Shown piece by piece: positions 50,699 to 60,163 of a stretch of DNA of 64,000 bases. The notes under the pieces were generated by a model, which worked only from the letters and a program-made list of their open reading frames with translations, did no database searches and was not told the origin of the DNA. Position numbers and translations under genes: made by a program. The stretch covers positions 1-64,000 of the forward strand of contig CAKTYE010000004.1 in the NCBI GenBank assembly GCA_934631985.1, read 5' to 3'. Source of the DNA: an uncultured Clostridia bacterium (GTDB lineage: Bacteria > Bacillota > Clostridia > Christensenellales > Aristaeellaceae). Every line of letters begins with the position of its first letter. Position 1 is the stretch's first letter.

Positions 50699-51772
50699 TC
50701 ACCTTTTCGTCAATGCAGACAGCGGTACAAAGCCGCGAATGGTCTTGTGCTTCACCGTCGTTTCCACATAGCCCCAGTAGGGCGCTTTCACCGCCAGCAA
50801 CTGGGCCTTTGTGCCTTTCTTCAGCTTGGCCTGCGCATAGCGGCTCGTCATGGGATCGTCTGTCAGGAAGGTCTTCTCGGTGGTTTTTACATTGACCTTC
50901 GCGAAGGTCAGCGCATCGCAGGGCCAGTCCCCTGCTTCTAACTTTGCTATATAACCCACGCGGCTGGTGCGGACACTCACCGGGTAGCTGATGAGATACC
51001 AGTCCCCCGTCTGCCCGTATAGGGTGAAGCCGCCCCGCAGGGACACTGCGGCCTTGTTCTTCGCCATACGTGCGGACTTCGCAGAGGGCGCGGTATAGAC
51101 GGCTGCGTCCAACTGCTTCGCGGCACGCTCCTCTGTGCCTTCCGGGAAGGTCACCTGCGTCAGCTGCGCCGCCTTATTCATTTGACGGGCCTGCGCAGGC
51201 GTAGCGGGGTTTCGCTTCCAGTCAAAGCTGGACAGCGTGATAGGGGCAACGGCCCACAATTCATTGGTTTTGCCATCACTGACGAGGTAGCCGCCGTCCT
51301 GGCGCAGGTAGGCGACCTCGCCTTTTTTCGTGGTCAGTGTTCCCTCTTGAAGCAGCCATTGCCCGTCCTCGCGGGTGAAGCACCACACGTCGGTGTCTGT
51401 TTTGCTGCGCGTGATTTCCAGCAGGAAGCTATCGGCAGATACCTTTTCCAGGGTCATGCTCAGCTTATCCGCAGGCTGCGGAACCGCCGTGGTGGAGCGT
51501 GCAGCAAACTCCCAGCCGTTTGCTCCCTCCACTGCCACAAAAAGCTCGCTGTGATACCGCGCTTCCATGACAAACACTGCCGTCTCCTGCGGACGATTGC
51601 GGCGCATATCCTGATCCTTTGCGGCGGCGGTGTAGTCCGCATAATCCTTCATGGCTTCGTTCTCGAACAGTGCCGTCAAGCTGCCGGGCAATCCCCAGCC
51701 GTTTGCGGATGCAGTGCTGATGCACCCCAAACCAAGCAAGCCGATCAAAAGAAACGCAAGCAGTTTTCGCAT
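50699..51772 (-). CDS. Secreted protein with C-terminal SH3-like repeats
   Basis: A 357-residue exported protein with a signal peptide (RKLLAFLLIGLLGLGCISTASA). Its middle is a beta-rich domain of unknown function, and it has two SH3-like units near the C-terminus (YTAPSAKSARMAKNKAAVSL to GYIAKLE, and FLTDDPMTSRYAQAKLKKG to GFVPLSAL). I start it at the ATG at 51772 behind a GAGGAG site. Together with the proteins at 11665 and 14997 it belongs to a set of lineage-specific exported SH3 proteins. Confidence 0.7.
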   Translation of the reverse strand: MRKLLAFLLIGLLGLGCISTASANGWGLPGSLTALFENEAMKDYADYTAAAKDQDMRRNRPQETAVFVMEARYHSELFVAVEGANGWEFAARSTTAVPQPADKLSMTLEKVSADSFLLEITRSKTDTDVWCFTREDGQWLLQEGTLTTKKGEVAYLRQDGGYLVSDGKTNELWAVAPITLSSFDWKRNPATPAQARQMNKAAQLTQVTFPEGTEERAAKQLDAAVYTAPSAKSARMAKNKAAVSLRGGFTLYGQTGDWYLISYPVSVRTSRVGYIAKLEAGDWPCDALTFAKVNVKTTEKTFLTDDPMTSRYAQAKLKKGTKAQLLAVKAPYWGYVETTVKHKTIRGFVPLSALTKR

Positions 51773-51971
51773 AGGTCCTTCTCCTCTCCCTGTGGGTTCC
51801 TGATGAGGTTCTTTGCCTATATAACGCTGCACCCTCCACCTTTTCTTGCAATTCAGCGTGAAAAAATGTGAAATCCTCCCTTTGAAAGCAAAAAATGGGG
51901 AATTTACCTATCGTACCCTCCACCATCATAAAAAAGTGCGCTGTTGTATCAGCCTTTTCCCCCACTCCAAA

Positions 51972-52009
51972 TAGAAAAGAGCCGGGGAGTGCATGCTGTA
52001 CTCCCCGGC
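51972..52009 (-). terminator. Terminator of gdhA
   Basis: On the minus strand GCCGGGGAGT (52000-52009) pairs with ACTCCCCGGC (51981-51990), followed by TCTTTTCTATTT. It starts 24 bases after the gdhA stop. Confidence 0.92.
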
Positions 52010-52032
52010 CCCTCTGTTTCTTTCTGTCCCGA

Positions 52033-53370
52033 TCACACGGCACCCTGCGCCATCATCGCGTCGGCAACCTTCAGGAAGCCCGCAATGTTCGCGCCGGCAA
52101 CATAGTCGCCCTCTGTGGCGTATTCCTTGGCGGCAGCATCCACCTTGTGGAAGATGCCGATCATGATGTCCATCAGCTTCGCGTCCACTTCCTCGAACGT
52201 CCAGCTCAAGCGCTGGCTGTTCTGGCTCATTTCCAGGGCGGAAACAGCTACGCCGCCTGCGTTCGCAGCCTTGGCGGGTGCAAACAGCACACCCGCATCC
52301 TGGAACGCCTTGGTGGCCTCCAGTGTAGAGGGCATGTTCGCGCCCTCACCCACGGCTTCCACGCCGCCCGCGATCAGCGCCTTAGCGCTTTCCTCGTTGA
52401 TTTCGTTCTGCGTTGCGCAGGGCAGGGCGATCTGGCAGGGAATGGTCCAAATGCCGGAGCAGCCCTCGGTGTAGGTCGCACTGGGCACAGCCTTCACATA
52501 TTCGCGAATGCGCTTGCGCTCCACTTCCTTCAGCTGCTTGATCACGTCCAGCTTCACGCCGTTGGGATCGTAAATGTAGCCGTTGGAGTCGCTCATGGCG
52601 ACTACCCTTGCGCCCATCTCGGTGATCTTCTGGGCAGCATAGATGGCAACATTGCCGCTGCCGCTGACCACCACGGTCTTGCCCTCAACGCTCTTGCCAT
52701 TGCAGCGCAGCATCTCCTGCAGGAAGTAGCACAGACCAAAGCCCGTGGCCTCCTTCCGGGCCAGGCTGCCGCCATAGGTCAGGCCCTTGCCCGTCAGCAC
52801 GCCCTCATACAGCCCCGTCAGGCGCTTATACTGACCATACAGATAGCCGATCTCCCGCGCACCCACGCCAATGTCGCCCGCAGGCACGTCCACATCCTTG
52901 CCGATGTGGCGGTACAGCTCGGTCATGAAGCTCTGGCAGAAGCGCATGACTTCGTTGTCGCTCTTGCCCTTGGGGTCAAAGTCACTGCCACCCTTGCCGC
53001 CGCCGATGGGCAGGCCGGTCAGGCTGTTCTTCAAGATCTGCTCCATGCCCAGGAACTTGATGATGGACAGGTTCACGCTGGGATGCAGCCGCAGGCCGCC
53101 CTTGTAGGGGCCGATGGCGCTGTTGAACTGCACGCGATAGCCGCGGTTCACCTGTACCTGGCCCTGGTCGTCCACCCACGGCACACGGAACATAATGATG
53201 CGCTCCGGCTCCACATAGCGCTCCAGCAGTCCCGCCTTTTCATATTCGGGATGCTTATCGATCACGGGCTTCAGGGTGGTCAGAATCTCGGTTGCAGCCT
53301 GCAAAAATTCAGGTTCATGCGCGTTGCGGGCCTTCAGGCCGTCCAGCACGCGCTGTGCATAATCAGACAT
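52033..53370 (-). CDS. gdhA: Glutamate dehydrogenase (hexameric, probably NADP-type)
   Basis: A 445-residue enzyme interconverting 2-oxoglutarate plus ammonia and glutamate. It shows GPYKGGLRLHPSVN with the substrate lysine, LPIGGGKGGSDFDPKGKSD with the catalytic lysine, DVPAGDIGVGAREIGY and the dinucleotide fold VVSGSGNVAIYAAQK. Length and sequence match the assimilatory enzymes of enteric bacteria and Clostridia. I choose the ATG at 53370, which has AAAGGAG upstream; the frame runs 19 codons further. It is a single-gene unit. Confidence 0.95.
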   Translation of the reverse strand: MSDYAQRVLDGLKARNAHEPEFLQAATEILTTLKPVIDKHPEYEKAGLLERYVEPERIIMFRVPWVDDQGQVQVNRGYRVQFNSAIGPYKGGLRLHPSVNLSIIKFLGMEQILKNSLTGLPIGGGKGGSDFDPKGKSDNEVMRFCQSFMTELYRHIGKDVDVPAGDIGVGAREIGYLYGQYKRLTGLYEGVLTGKGLTYGGSLARKEATGFGLCYFLQEMLRCNGKSVEGKTVVVSGSGNVAIYAAQKITEMGARVVAMSDSNGYIYDPNGVKLDVIKQLKEVERKRIREYVKAVPSATYTEGCSGIWTIPCQIALPCATQNEINEESAKALIAGGVEAVGEGANMPSTLEATKAFQDAGVLFAPAKAANAGGVAVSALEMSQNSQRLSWTFEEVDAKLMDIMIGIFHKVDAAAKEYATEGDYVAGANIAGFLKVADAMMAQGAV

Positions 53371-53600
53371 GGGAATCGCTCCTTTCACGCGCGCAGGCTC
53401 GCTGCGCGGGCTTTGACTTTGCGGCAAAACCTATTGCGGCATCGCAGCATTCTGCGAGATCGCTTTCATTTTACCCACTGGAACAGGACAATGCAAGGGG
53501 CTGACTGTGTTTCTTCTGCGCTTCTTCTGTTTTTCCTGTGTATTCTTCCCCCTGCGGCGGGACATGCTGATGAAGAACAAACCCATAAGGAGGTACACAC

Positions 53601-55172
53601 ATGTCCGACATGTTTTGCTTTCAGTGCCAGCAGACGGCAGGAAACCGGGGCTGCGAGCGCACTGGCGTATGCGGCAAGCAGCCCGACACCGCCCATTTGC
53701 AGGATGAACTGGTGGACGAGCTGATCCGACTGGCCTATGCCGGGGAAGCGGCAGGCAAGCATCCCGCAGAGGCAACGCGGCTGCTGATCGACGGGCTTTT
53801 CACCACGCTGACCAACGTGAACTTTGACAACGAGGCCCTGCGCACCTTCACCCAGCGGGTCGTTCGCGCACGGGAAGCGCTGGGCGGCAAGGCCATTCCC
53901 GTTGTGTCCCTTTTTTCCGGCGACCCGAATGTCGTGTCCCTGCGCTCCACGCTGCTGTTTGGGCTAAAGGGCATGGCGGCCTATGCCCACCACTGCCTGA
54001 ACCTGGGCTATGCCGATCCAGAGGTATCCAACTGGTTCTACACGGGACTGTGCGCCCTGAACGAGGAGCATACGCTGGATGCGTGGCTGGATCTCATCAT
54101 GGCCTTCGGGCGGGTGAACTACCGCTGCATGGGCCTGCTGGATCAGGCCAACACCACCACCTTTGGCATTCCTGTACCCACGCGGGTGCATGTGGACGTG
54201 AAGGCAGGTCCCTTCATTGTAGTCTCCGGGCATGATCTGCTAGACCTGCGGGAGCTGCTGCGCCAGACGAAGGGGACAGGGATCAACGTCTATACCCACG
54301 GGGAAATGCTGCCCGCCCATGGGTACCCCGAGCTGAACAAGTATCCTCACCTTGCGGGGAACTTCGGCACGGCATGGCAAAGCCAGCAGAAGGAATTTGA
54401 GGACCTTCCCGCGCCCGTTCTGTTCACCACCAACTGCCTGATGCCGCCCCGCCCCAGCTATGCCGATCGGGTCTACACCACGGCAGTGGTAGGTTATGAA
54501 GGGCTGACGCACATCGCTCCCGGCCCGGACGGTCGCAAGGACTTCTCCCCGCTGATCCGGCAGGCCATCGCCCTGGGCGGCTATGCCCATGACCGCAGCA
54601 TGAGCGGCATCAACGGCGGGCATATGCTGACCACCGGCTTTGCGCACGGCGCGGTCCTGCAGCACGCAACGGAGATCATTGCCGCCATCAAGGCCGGAAA
54701 AATCCGCCACATCTTTCTGGTAGGCGGCTGCGACGGCGCGCACCCCGGGCGCAATTACTACACAGAGTTTGTGAAGCAGACCCCCATGGACACTCTGGTG
54801 CTAACGCTGGCCTGCGGCAAGTATCGCTTCAACGACCTTGACTTGGGTGAGATCGCGGGACTGCCGCGCATTCTGGACATGGGCCAGTGCAACGACGCTT
54901 ACAGCGCCGTGCAGGTGGCGCTGGCACTGGCAGAGGCCTTCGGCTGCTCCGTCAATGATCTGCCGCTGACGCTGGTGCTTTCCTGGTATGAGCAGAAGGC
55001 CGTGTGCATCCTGCTGTCACTGCTGGCGCTGGGCGTGAAGAACATCTATCTGGGGCCGACGTTCCCGGCATTCTTTTCCGAAACGGTGGCGAAGTCTCTG
55101 ACCGAGGCCTACGGGCTGCACCCCATCACCTGCCCGGAGCAGGACATGGACGCGATACTTGGTCGGAAATAA
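53601..55172 (+). CDS. hcp: Hydroxylamine reductase (hybrid cluster protein, class I)
   Basis: A 523-residue iron-sulphur enzyme reducing hydroxylamine or nitric oxide species. The N-terminal cluster is C6-x2-C9-x8-C18-x5-C24, the spacing of the strict-anaerobe class. Residues for the hybrid cluster lie in GHDLLDLRELL, TNCLMPP, VGGCDGAHPGRNYYT, LACGKYRFN and the C-terminal GPTFPAFFSETV. AAGGAGG precedes the ATG. No hcr reductase or regulator gene is adjacent. Confidence 0.95.
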   Translation: MSDMFCFQCQQTAGNRGCERTGVCGKQPDTAHLQDELVDELIRLAYAGEAAGKHPAEATRLLIDGLFTTLTNVNFDNEALRTFTQRVVRAREALGGKAIPVVSLFSGDPNVVSLRSTLLFGLKGMAAYAHHCLNLGYADPEVSNWFYTGLCALNEEHTLDAWLDLIMAFGRVNYRCMGLLDQANTTTFGIPVPTRVHVDVKAGPFIVVSGHDLLDLRELLRQTKGTGINVYTHGEMLPAHGYPELNKYPHLAGNFGTAWQSQQKEFEDLPAPVLFTTNCLMPPRPSYADRVYTTAVVGYEGLTHIAPGPDGRKDFSPLIRQAIALGGYAHDRSMSGINGGHMLTTGFAHGAVLQHATEIIAAIKAGKIRHIFLVGGCDGAHPGRNYYTEFVKQTPMDTLVLTLACGKYRFNDLDLGEIAGLPRILDMGQCNDAYSAVQVALALAEAFGCSVNDLPLTLVLSWYEQKAVCILLSLLALGVKNIYLGPTFPAFFSETVAKSLTEAYGLHPITCPEQDMDAILGRK

Positions 55173-55205
55173 GAAGCGTTTCTCCCCCGCGCCTGGCATT
55201 CTGCG

Positions 55206-55234
55206 TTGCGTTTTCCGCCAAAATCCCGTATAAT
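55206..55234 (+). promoter_or_regulatory. Promoter of the ABC-F gene
   Basis: TTGCGT (55206-55211), 17 bases, TATAAT (55229-55234), 38 bases before the start codon. It excludes the longer upstream frame as coding. Confidence 0.75.
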
Positions 55235-55271
55235 AAAGCAGTTTGATGACACAGATGAAGGAGATACCGCA

Positions 55272-57197
55272 ATGATTTTGCTTTCGGCACAGAATATTCA
55301 AAAATCCTTCGGCACCAACACGGTGCTGAAGGACGCAAGCCTTGTTTTGCAGGACGGTCAGCGTCTGGGACTGGTAGGCGTGAACGGCTGCGGCAAGAGT
55401 ACGCTGATGAAGATCATTGCGGGCATGATCCCTTATGACGGCGGCACGCTGACCATGCAGAAGGGGCTGCGCCTTGGCTACCTGGCCCAGCAGGGCATGG
55501 TCACCCCCGGCAAAACTGTGCTGGAGGAGCTGGAAGCCGTGTTTGAGCCGGTAGTCGCCATGGAGGAGCGTCTGCGCCAGCTGGAGCAGGACATGGCCCA
55601 CACCGCCGACGACCCGGAAAAGCTGCGCCAGCTGGGCAACCAGTATGACCAGCTGACCCGCACCTTTGAGGAAAGCAACGGCTACGGCTGGCGCTCCACG
55701 GTGCAGGGGGTGCTGGCGGGTCTGGGCTTCCGCAAGGAGCAGCAGAGTCAGCTGGCAGAGCTGCTTTCCGGCGGCGAGCGCACCCGACTGTGCCTGGGCC
55801 GCCTGCTGCTTCAGCGCCCGGACGTGCTGCTGCTGGACGAGCCGACCAACCATCTTGATCTGAAATCCATCGCCTGGCTGGAGGATTATCTGCTGGGCTA
55901 CAAGGGTGCAGTGCTGCTGGTCAGCCATGACCGCTACTTTATGGATCACGTCTGCGACCACATGGCGGAGCTGCTGATGGGTTCCATCGAAAGCTATGAC
56001 GGCAACTACACCGCCTACATCCAGCAGCGGGTACAGCGCTTTGAGATCCGCATGAAGGCCTATGAAATGCAGCAGAAGGAGATCGCCCGGCAGGAGGCTA
56101 TCATTGCCCGGTACCGCTCCTTCAACCGGGAAAAGTCCATCCGCGCGGCGGAAAGCCGGGAAAAGCGGCTGGAAAAGCTGGAACGGCTGGAAAAGCCCGT
56201 GGAGGAGAACGCCATCCGCTTCCACTTTGACATTCGCCGCCGCACCGGCGAGGATGTGCTGATGGCGGAGGAGCTGAAAAAGGGCTTTGACGGGCGCACG
56301 CTGTTTGAGCATGTGAAGCTGCACCTGCGGGCCGGAGACCGCATTGCCCTGATCGGCGACAACGGTGTGGGCAAGTCCACGCTGTTCAAGTGTCTGATCG
56401 GCGAGGAACAGTTTGACGAGGGTACGGTTCGCCTGGGAACGGGCGTGGACATTGGCTATTATGACCAGCATCAGGCCCACCTGCACGACAGCAAATCCGT
56501 GCTGGACGAGGTATGGGACGAGTTTCCCCGCCTGGAGCAAAGCCAGGTGCGCGGCGCGCTGGGCCTGTTCCTGTTCACCGGGGACGATGTGTTCATGCCC
56601 ATTTCCACCCTTTCCGGCGGCGAGAAGGGCCGCGTGGCGCTGACAAAGCTGATGCTGCGCAAGGACAATCTGCTGCTGCTGGACGAACCCACCAACCACC
56701 TGGACATGGACAGCCGCGAGGTGCTGGAGGCCGCGCTGGAGGATTACCCCGGCACCATTCTGGCCATCAGCCACGACCGCTATTTCATCAACCGCTTTGC
56801 CACCCGCGTGATGGTGCTGGAGCAGGGCGGCGTGAAAGAATACCTGGGCAATTACGACGACTATTTTGAGAAGATCAACCGTGGGCAGGAGCCTGACGGC
56901 GACCTGCCGCAGATCACCCGCACGGCGCAGGACAAGGAGAAGCGCCGCTCCCGGGAAGCGACCCAGCGCCTGAAGGCGCTGAAACTGACTGTTTCCCAGG
57001 CCGAGGCCGCCGTTGCCAAGGCCGAGGAGGAGCAGGCTGCGCTTGAAGCGCAGATGGCAGCCCCCGAAACCTATCAGGATGCTGCCAAGGCTGCCGAGCT
57101 GGCGAAGCGCTATCAGCAGGTGCAGCAGGAAGTCGCCCAGTGCTATGAGGCCTGGGAGCAGGCCGAGGCGGCACTGGCGGAAGCCCAGGAAAACTAA
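55272..57197 (+). CDS. ABC-F family ribosome-associated ATPase
   Basis: A 641-residue soluble protein with two ABC cassettes and no membrane domain. Walker A sites are GVNGCGKST and GDNGVGKST; signatures are LSGGERTRLCL and LSGGEKGRVAL; Walker B/H-loops are LLLDEPTNHLD...VSHDRYF in both. The linker between cassettes (about 240-320) is the arm that reaches the peptidyl-transferase centre. The C-terminus is a long coiled coil (about 560-640), as in Uup/YdiF. Roles range from translation factor to antibiotic target protection; the sequence does not decide. GAAGGAG precedes the ATG. Confidence 0.92.
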   Translation: MILLSAQNIQKSFGTNTVLKDASLVLQDGQRLGLVGVNGCGKSTLMKIIAGMIPYDGGTLTMQKGLRLGYLAQQGMVTPGKTVLEELEAVFEPVVAMEERLRQLEQDMAHTADDPEKLRQLGNQYDQLTRTFEESNGYGWRSTVQGVLAGLGFRKEQQSQLAELLSGGERTRLCLGRLLLQRPDVLLLDEPTNHLDLKSIAWLEDYLLGYKGAVLLVSHDRYFMDHVCDHMAELLMGSIESYDGNYTAYIQQRVQRFEIRMKAYEMQQKEIARQEAIIARYRSFNREKSIRAAESREKRLEKLERLEKPVEENAIRFHFDIRRRTGEDVLMAEELKKGFDGRTLFEHVKLHLRAGDRIALIGDNGVGKSTLFKCLIGEEQFDEGTVRLGTGVDIGYYDQHQAHLHDSKSVLDEVWDEFPRLEQSQVRGALGLFLFTGDDVFMPISTLSGGEKGRVALTKLMLRKDNLLLLDEPTNHLDMDSREVLEAALEDYPGTILAISHDRYFINRFATRVMVLEQGGVKEYLGNYDDYFEKINRGQEPDGDLPQITRTAQDKEKRRSREATQRLKALKLTVSQAEAAVAKAEEEQAALEAQMAAPETYQDAAKAAELAKRYQQVQQEVAQCYEAWEQAEAALAEAQEN

Positions 57198-57256
57198 GTT
57201 TCACCAGATAAGGAACGAAAACGACCACTTATCGCGGCAAAAAAGAACAAGCACTG

Positions 57257-57288
57257 GCACGCAGCTTCGGCTGCGTGCTATTCTTTTA
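57257..57288 (+). terminator. Terminator of the ABC-F gene
   Basis: GCACGCAGC-TTCG-GCTGCGTGC hairpin (57257-57278), followed by TATTCTTTT. The TTCG tetraloop makes it very stable. Confidence 0.9.
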
Positions 57289-57353
57289 GAGAGATACTTT
57301 TCTTTGTGCGAAATTAAACTTCTTCATCCTGCTGCGAAAGGGACGTGCTGTCC

Positions 57354-58151
57354 ATGAAGAAACGATGGGTATGCCTGCTGACCCTGCTGGTGCTGCTGAT
57401 GTGTCCGCTGGCGAGGGCGGACTTTGGAGAATTTTCCGATGGTGCCTTAAGCTCCGGCTACAGCGCTTCCTTTGCCATCGGCGCGGGTGGGCCTGGTATT
57501 ACATTTTTTGCCAGTCTTCTTTTCTATGTGCTGTCTGCCCTGATAGTGAGCATTTTCTACTTCATATGCCACTTCATATGCCACTTAATAGGTCGCTTTA
57601 TACGGCGTGTTTTTGACCTGGAACCAAGTGATACTGCTCCGAGTAAAAGCGTATCCTACCTTCAGCCCGTCAGTGAATTGCACGACTTCGATGAAGCGAA
57701 GCTTCTTCAGCAGATTCCCGCCATCTATATGATGCTGCAAAATGCCTGGACCGCAGGCGATTTAACACCCATTCAGCCGCTGCTGACTATCCCTTATTAC
57801 GCACAGGTGCGCGACAACCTGCAAAAAAAATATCTGAATACAAGAATCAAGAACCATTTTGAACAGATCAAAGTGACGGACGTAAAAATGATCGGCTGCA
57901 TGCCAGGTCATTACGGCGAGACAGACCAACTGTTTGTCTCGATAGACGCTTCCTTTATCAACTACCTAACGAATATATTTGGAAGCGTCACCCAGGGAAG
58001 CAAAACCGACAGGATTTACATGCACTATGAATGGGAAATGGAACGCCGCAGAAACAATCCCAACGCCTTTACAGCCAGCGGCAGCACACTGCCCGACGAT
58101 GTTCGCTGCGATTGGATCATTACCCGCATCACGGGGTATCCAAGAACGTAA
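57354..58151 (+). CDS. Tim44-like domain membrane protein (paralogue 1)
   Basis: A 265-residue exported or membrane protein with a signal-like N-terminus (KKRWVCLLTLLVLLMCPLARA), a second hydrophobic segment (about 48-80, containing FICHFICHLIG), and a C-terminal Tim44-like domain. That domain starts DFDEAKLLQQIPAIYMMLQNAW, continues DLTPIQPLLTIPYYAQVRDNL and ends in a beta strand TDVKMIGCMPGHYG. Tim44-like domains bind membranes or partner proteins. The ATG at 57354 has AAGGGA upstream. The next gene is a paralogue 33 bases away. Confidence 0.65.
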   Translation: MKKRWVCLLTLLVLLMCPLARADFGEFSDGALSSGYSASFAIGAGGPGITFFASLLFYVLSALIVSIFYFICHFICHLIGRFIRRVFDLEPSDTAPSKSVSYLQPVSELHDFDEAKLLQQIPAIYMMLQNAWTAGDLTPIQPLLTIPYYAQVRDNLQKKYLNTRIKNHFEQIKVTDVKMIGCMPGHYGETDQLFVSIDASFINYLTNIFGSVTQGSKTDRIYMHYEWEMERRRNNPNAFTASGSTLPDDVRCDWIITRITGYPRT

Positions 58152-58184
58152 ATCTGCTAGTTTTTGCAAAGGAGATAGAAATCC

Positions 58185-59102
58185 ATGAAGAAACGACTGA
58201 TGTGCCTATTCATTCTGCTGTTGCTGTTTCTCTGCACTGTCCCTGTCTGCCATGCGGCTACCCAAGCTGCCGCTTCTGCACCCCTTGTGAAAAGCGCATC
58301 CAGCTCCTATTCGCCCTACGACAGCACCCTCTATGAAGAATATATGCGGCAGCGTCGGCAGGCAAAGGAAGAGGACGATAGCGGTATCAGTTCTTTGCTG
58401 AAGATTCCACTGCAAATTCTGATGTATTTTCTTATGTGCTGGATAGTAAAAATGCTGTATAAGTTCATCCTCGGCATCATCCATTTTCCAAAGCGCGTAA
58501 AGCATCGATCCATATGGCTCTCCTGCCGCCAACCCATCCAGCAACTGACGGAGTTCAGCGAGGAAAAGTTTGTCGAGGCGTTTCCCGCCATGTTTACCCA
58601 ATTCATGGAAGGGCTGACTTCAGGTCGTATGGCTCTCCTCAATCCGCTGCTAACCGCTGAGCTTTATACACAGATAGATCAAGCGATACAAGCGGCAAAA
58701 TCAAAGCAGTCTGTTTATCGCCGTACCTACCATATGCTGGAAAGCAGCGTGACCGATGTAAAGCTGCTCGGCTGCTGCCCGCATCGTTTCCGCGGCCCGG
58801 ACTACCTGCGCGTATCCTTCCAAGGCAGCTTTGCTTACGAGCGTTTTAAGGATGGCGAGGAAGCAGGCCTTGAAAAGAATCGCCATACCATCTGCCAGCA
58901 ATACACTTGGCTGTTGACACGTCATCTCGGCCCGCGTTCGGAGCAGATCAGCAACTGCCCCAACTGCAACGCCGCCATTGACGTAAACAATGCTTCCGCG
59001 TGTCCCTACTGCGGCGCGAAGATCACCAGCGCCGACTACAGTTGGGTAATTTTCAGCATTGAATCATCGCCCCTCCCTGCCGAAAACAATTCCGCAAGCT
59101 AA
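58185..59102 (+). CDS. Tim44-like domain membrane protein with zinc ribbon (paralogue 2)
   Basis: A 305-residue protein with a signal peptide (KKRLMCLFILLLLFLCTVPVCHA), a transmembrane helix at about 68-95 and a Tim44-like domain (EFSEEKFVEAFPAMFTQFMEG, LLNPLLTAELYTQIDQAI, SVTDVKLLGCCPHR). It also has a zinc ribbon CPNCNAAIDV...ACPYCGAK absent from paralogue 1. The two genes form an operon behind one ABC-F terminator and end at a strong terminator. AAGGAG precedes the ATG. Function unknown; related zinc-ribbon transport-domain proteins are common in Clostridia. Confidence 0.68.
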   Translation: MKKRLMCLFILLLLFLCTVPVCHAATQAAASAPLVKSASSSYSPYDSTLYEEYMRQRRQAKEEDDSGISSLLKIPLQILMYFLMCWIVKMLYKFILGIIHFPKRVKHRSIWLSCRQPIQQLTEFSEEKFVEAFPAMFTQFMEGLTSGRMALLNPLLTAELYTQIDQAIQAAKSKQSVYRRTYHMLESSVTDVKLLGCCPHRFRGPDYLRVSFQGSFAYERFKDGEEAGLEKNRHTICQQYTWLLTRHLGPRSEQISNCPNCNAAIDVNNASACPYCGAKITSADYSWVIFSIESSPLPAENNSAS

Positions 59103-59150
59103 AAAAGCCCGTCCCCCGCAGCGATAGCTTCCTGCGGGGGACGGACTTTT
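59103..59150. terminator. Bidirectional terminator with a 13-bp GC stem
   Basis: CCGTCCCCCGCAG (59109-59121) pairs with CTGCGGGGGACGG (59132-59144). TTTT follows on the plus strand and a T-run on the minus strand, serving both convergent genes. Confidence 0.9.
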
Positions 59151-59151
59151 C

Positions 59152-60156
59152 TTATTCTTCAAACGGCATGCTGGAACGTTCAGCATTCATCAATTCTTCT
59201 TCCGGGTCGGGAAGCGCGCCATGCTCTGCCAGATAGCGGGCTTCCTTCTCCGCCACCTGCAAACGCTTGGTGTGGATATAGGCACGGTTCGCGGCAGTGG
59301 CAAAGGCGGTGGTCATGTTCATCAGGCGCTTGCCATCATCCGTGGGCTGAAAGCGCAGCCGAATCAGCACCGAGCCGTGATCCTTGCAGGTCGCCAGGCC
59401 GATGTACTTGTCGGCGCACTGCTTGACGTAGCCCTCCTCCTCCAGCAGGGCGGGCTTGCCGCAGCGGGGGCAGCGGGGATGCAGCGCCGTTTCGCTTTGC
59501 AGCGCCTCCTTCAGGGAATCGAAGGTTTCTCCGGGCAGCTTTTCCCGGCGGGTACGGTTGGCGTGAATGAGCTGCTTGGGCTTCTGGGGATAGTCCAACA
59601 CCCGCTCAGGGTGCGGCAGCTTCGCAAACACCAGCGCAGTGTAGTAAGCGTCGTGCAGGGCGTTGTGGAAGCTGCGGTTTTCGTCCGGCTCAATGCCGAA
59701 GTCGTCCATGGCAGCCTTCAGGCCCTTGCGATCCTTGGTGTTTGTCACGACGCTGTACATCTTCTGAATATCGCACAGGGGCGGAAGCTGCTCCTTGCAC
59801 TGGAAGAAATCCATGTTCTGCTTCAGCACGCTTACATCGTCGCAGCCCCAGGTCAGCAGCGCGTAATCTTCGCCGCACCATGCCACAAACTGGTGCATGG
59901 CTTCCAGGAAGTCCGGCGCATCCGCCAGCTCCTCCGAGCCAAGATGCGTCATGCGGCGAATGCGGGGATGGATCTTCACATAGTGTGTGGGCCGAATGGG
60001 GATGGAAATGCTGTCCACCACCATCAGGTCGTCATCCAGCTTCACCGCGCCGATCTGAATCATTTCGAAGATCAGCTTGTCCCCCACCTCACGGTAAACA
60101 TGGCTCTGGTAGGACAGGGGCTGGTTCCATTCAAGGTCGAGAATGATATAGTGCAT
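59152..60156 (-). CDS. DEDDh 3'-5' exonuclease (KapD-like)
   Basis: A 334-residue DnaQ-fold exonuclease. Exo I reads YIILDLEWNQP with the Asp-Glu pair, Exo II lies around LLTWGCDDVSVL, and Exo III is FHNALHDAYYTALV with the His and Asp. The C-terminal third has CPRCGKPAL and a second Cys pair that may form a zinc ribbon, then a charged helix. Substrate (DNA or RNA) is not evident. The ATG at 60156 follows AGGAG. It is the last gene of the minus-strand run 64,000-59,152. Confidence 0.82.
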   Translation of the reverse strand: MHYIILDLEWNQPLSYQSHVYREVGDKLIFEMIQIGAVKLDDDLMVVDSISIPIRPTHYVKIHPRIRRMTHLGSEELADAPDFLEAMHQFVAWCGEDYALLTWGCDDVSVLKQNMDFFQCKEQLPPLCDIQKMYSVVTNTKDRKGLKAAMDDFGIEPDENRSFHNALHDAYYTALVFAKLPHPERVLDYPQKPKQLIHANRTRREKLPGETFDSLKEALQSETALHPRCPRCGKPALLEEEGYVKQCADKYIGLATCKDHGSVLIRLRFQPTDDGKRLMNMTTAFATAANRAYIHTKRLQVAEKEARYLAEHGALPDPEEELMNAERSSMPFEE

Positions 60157-60163
60157 GGTTCGT

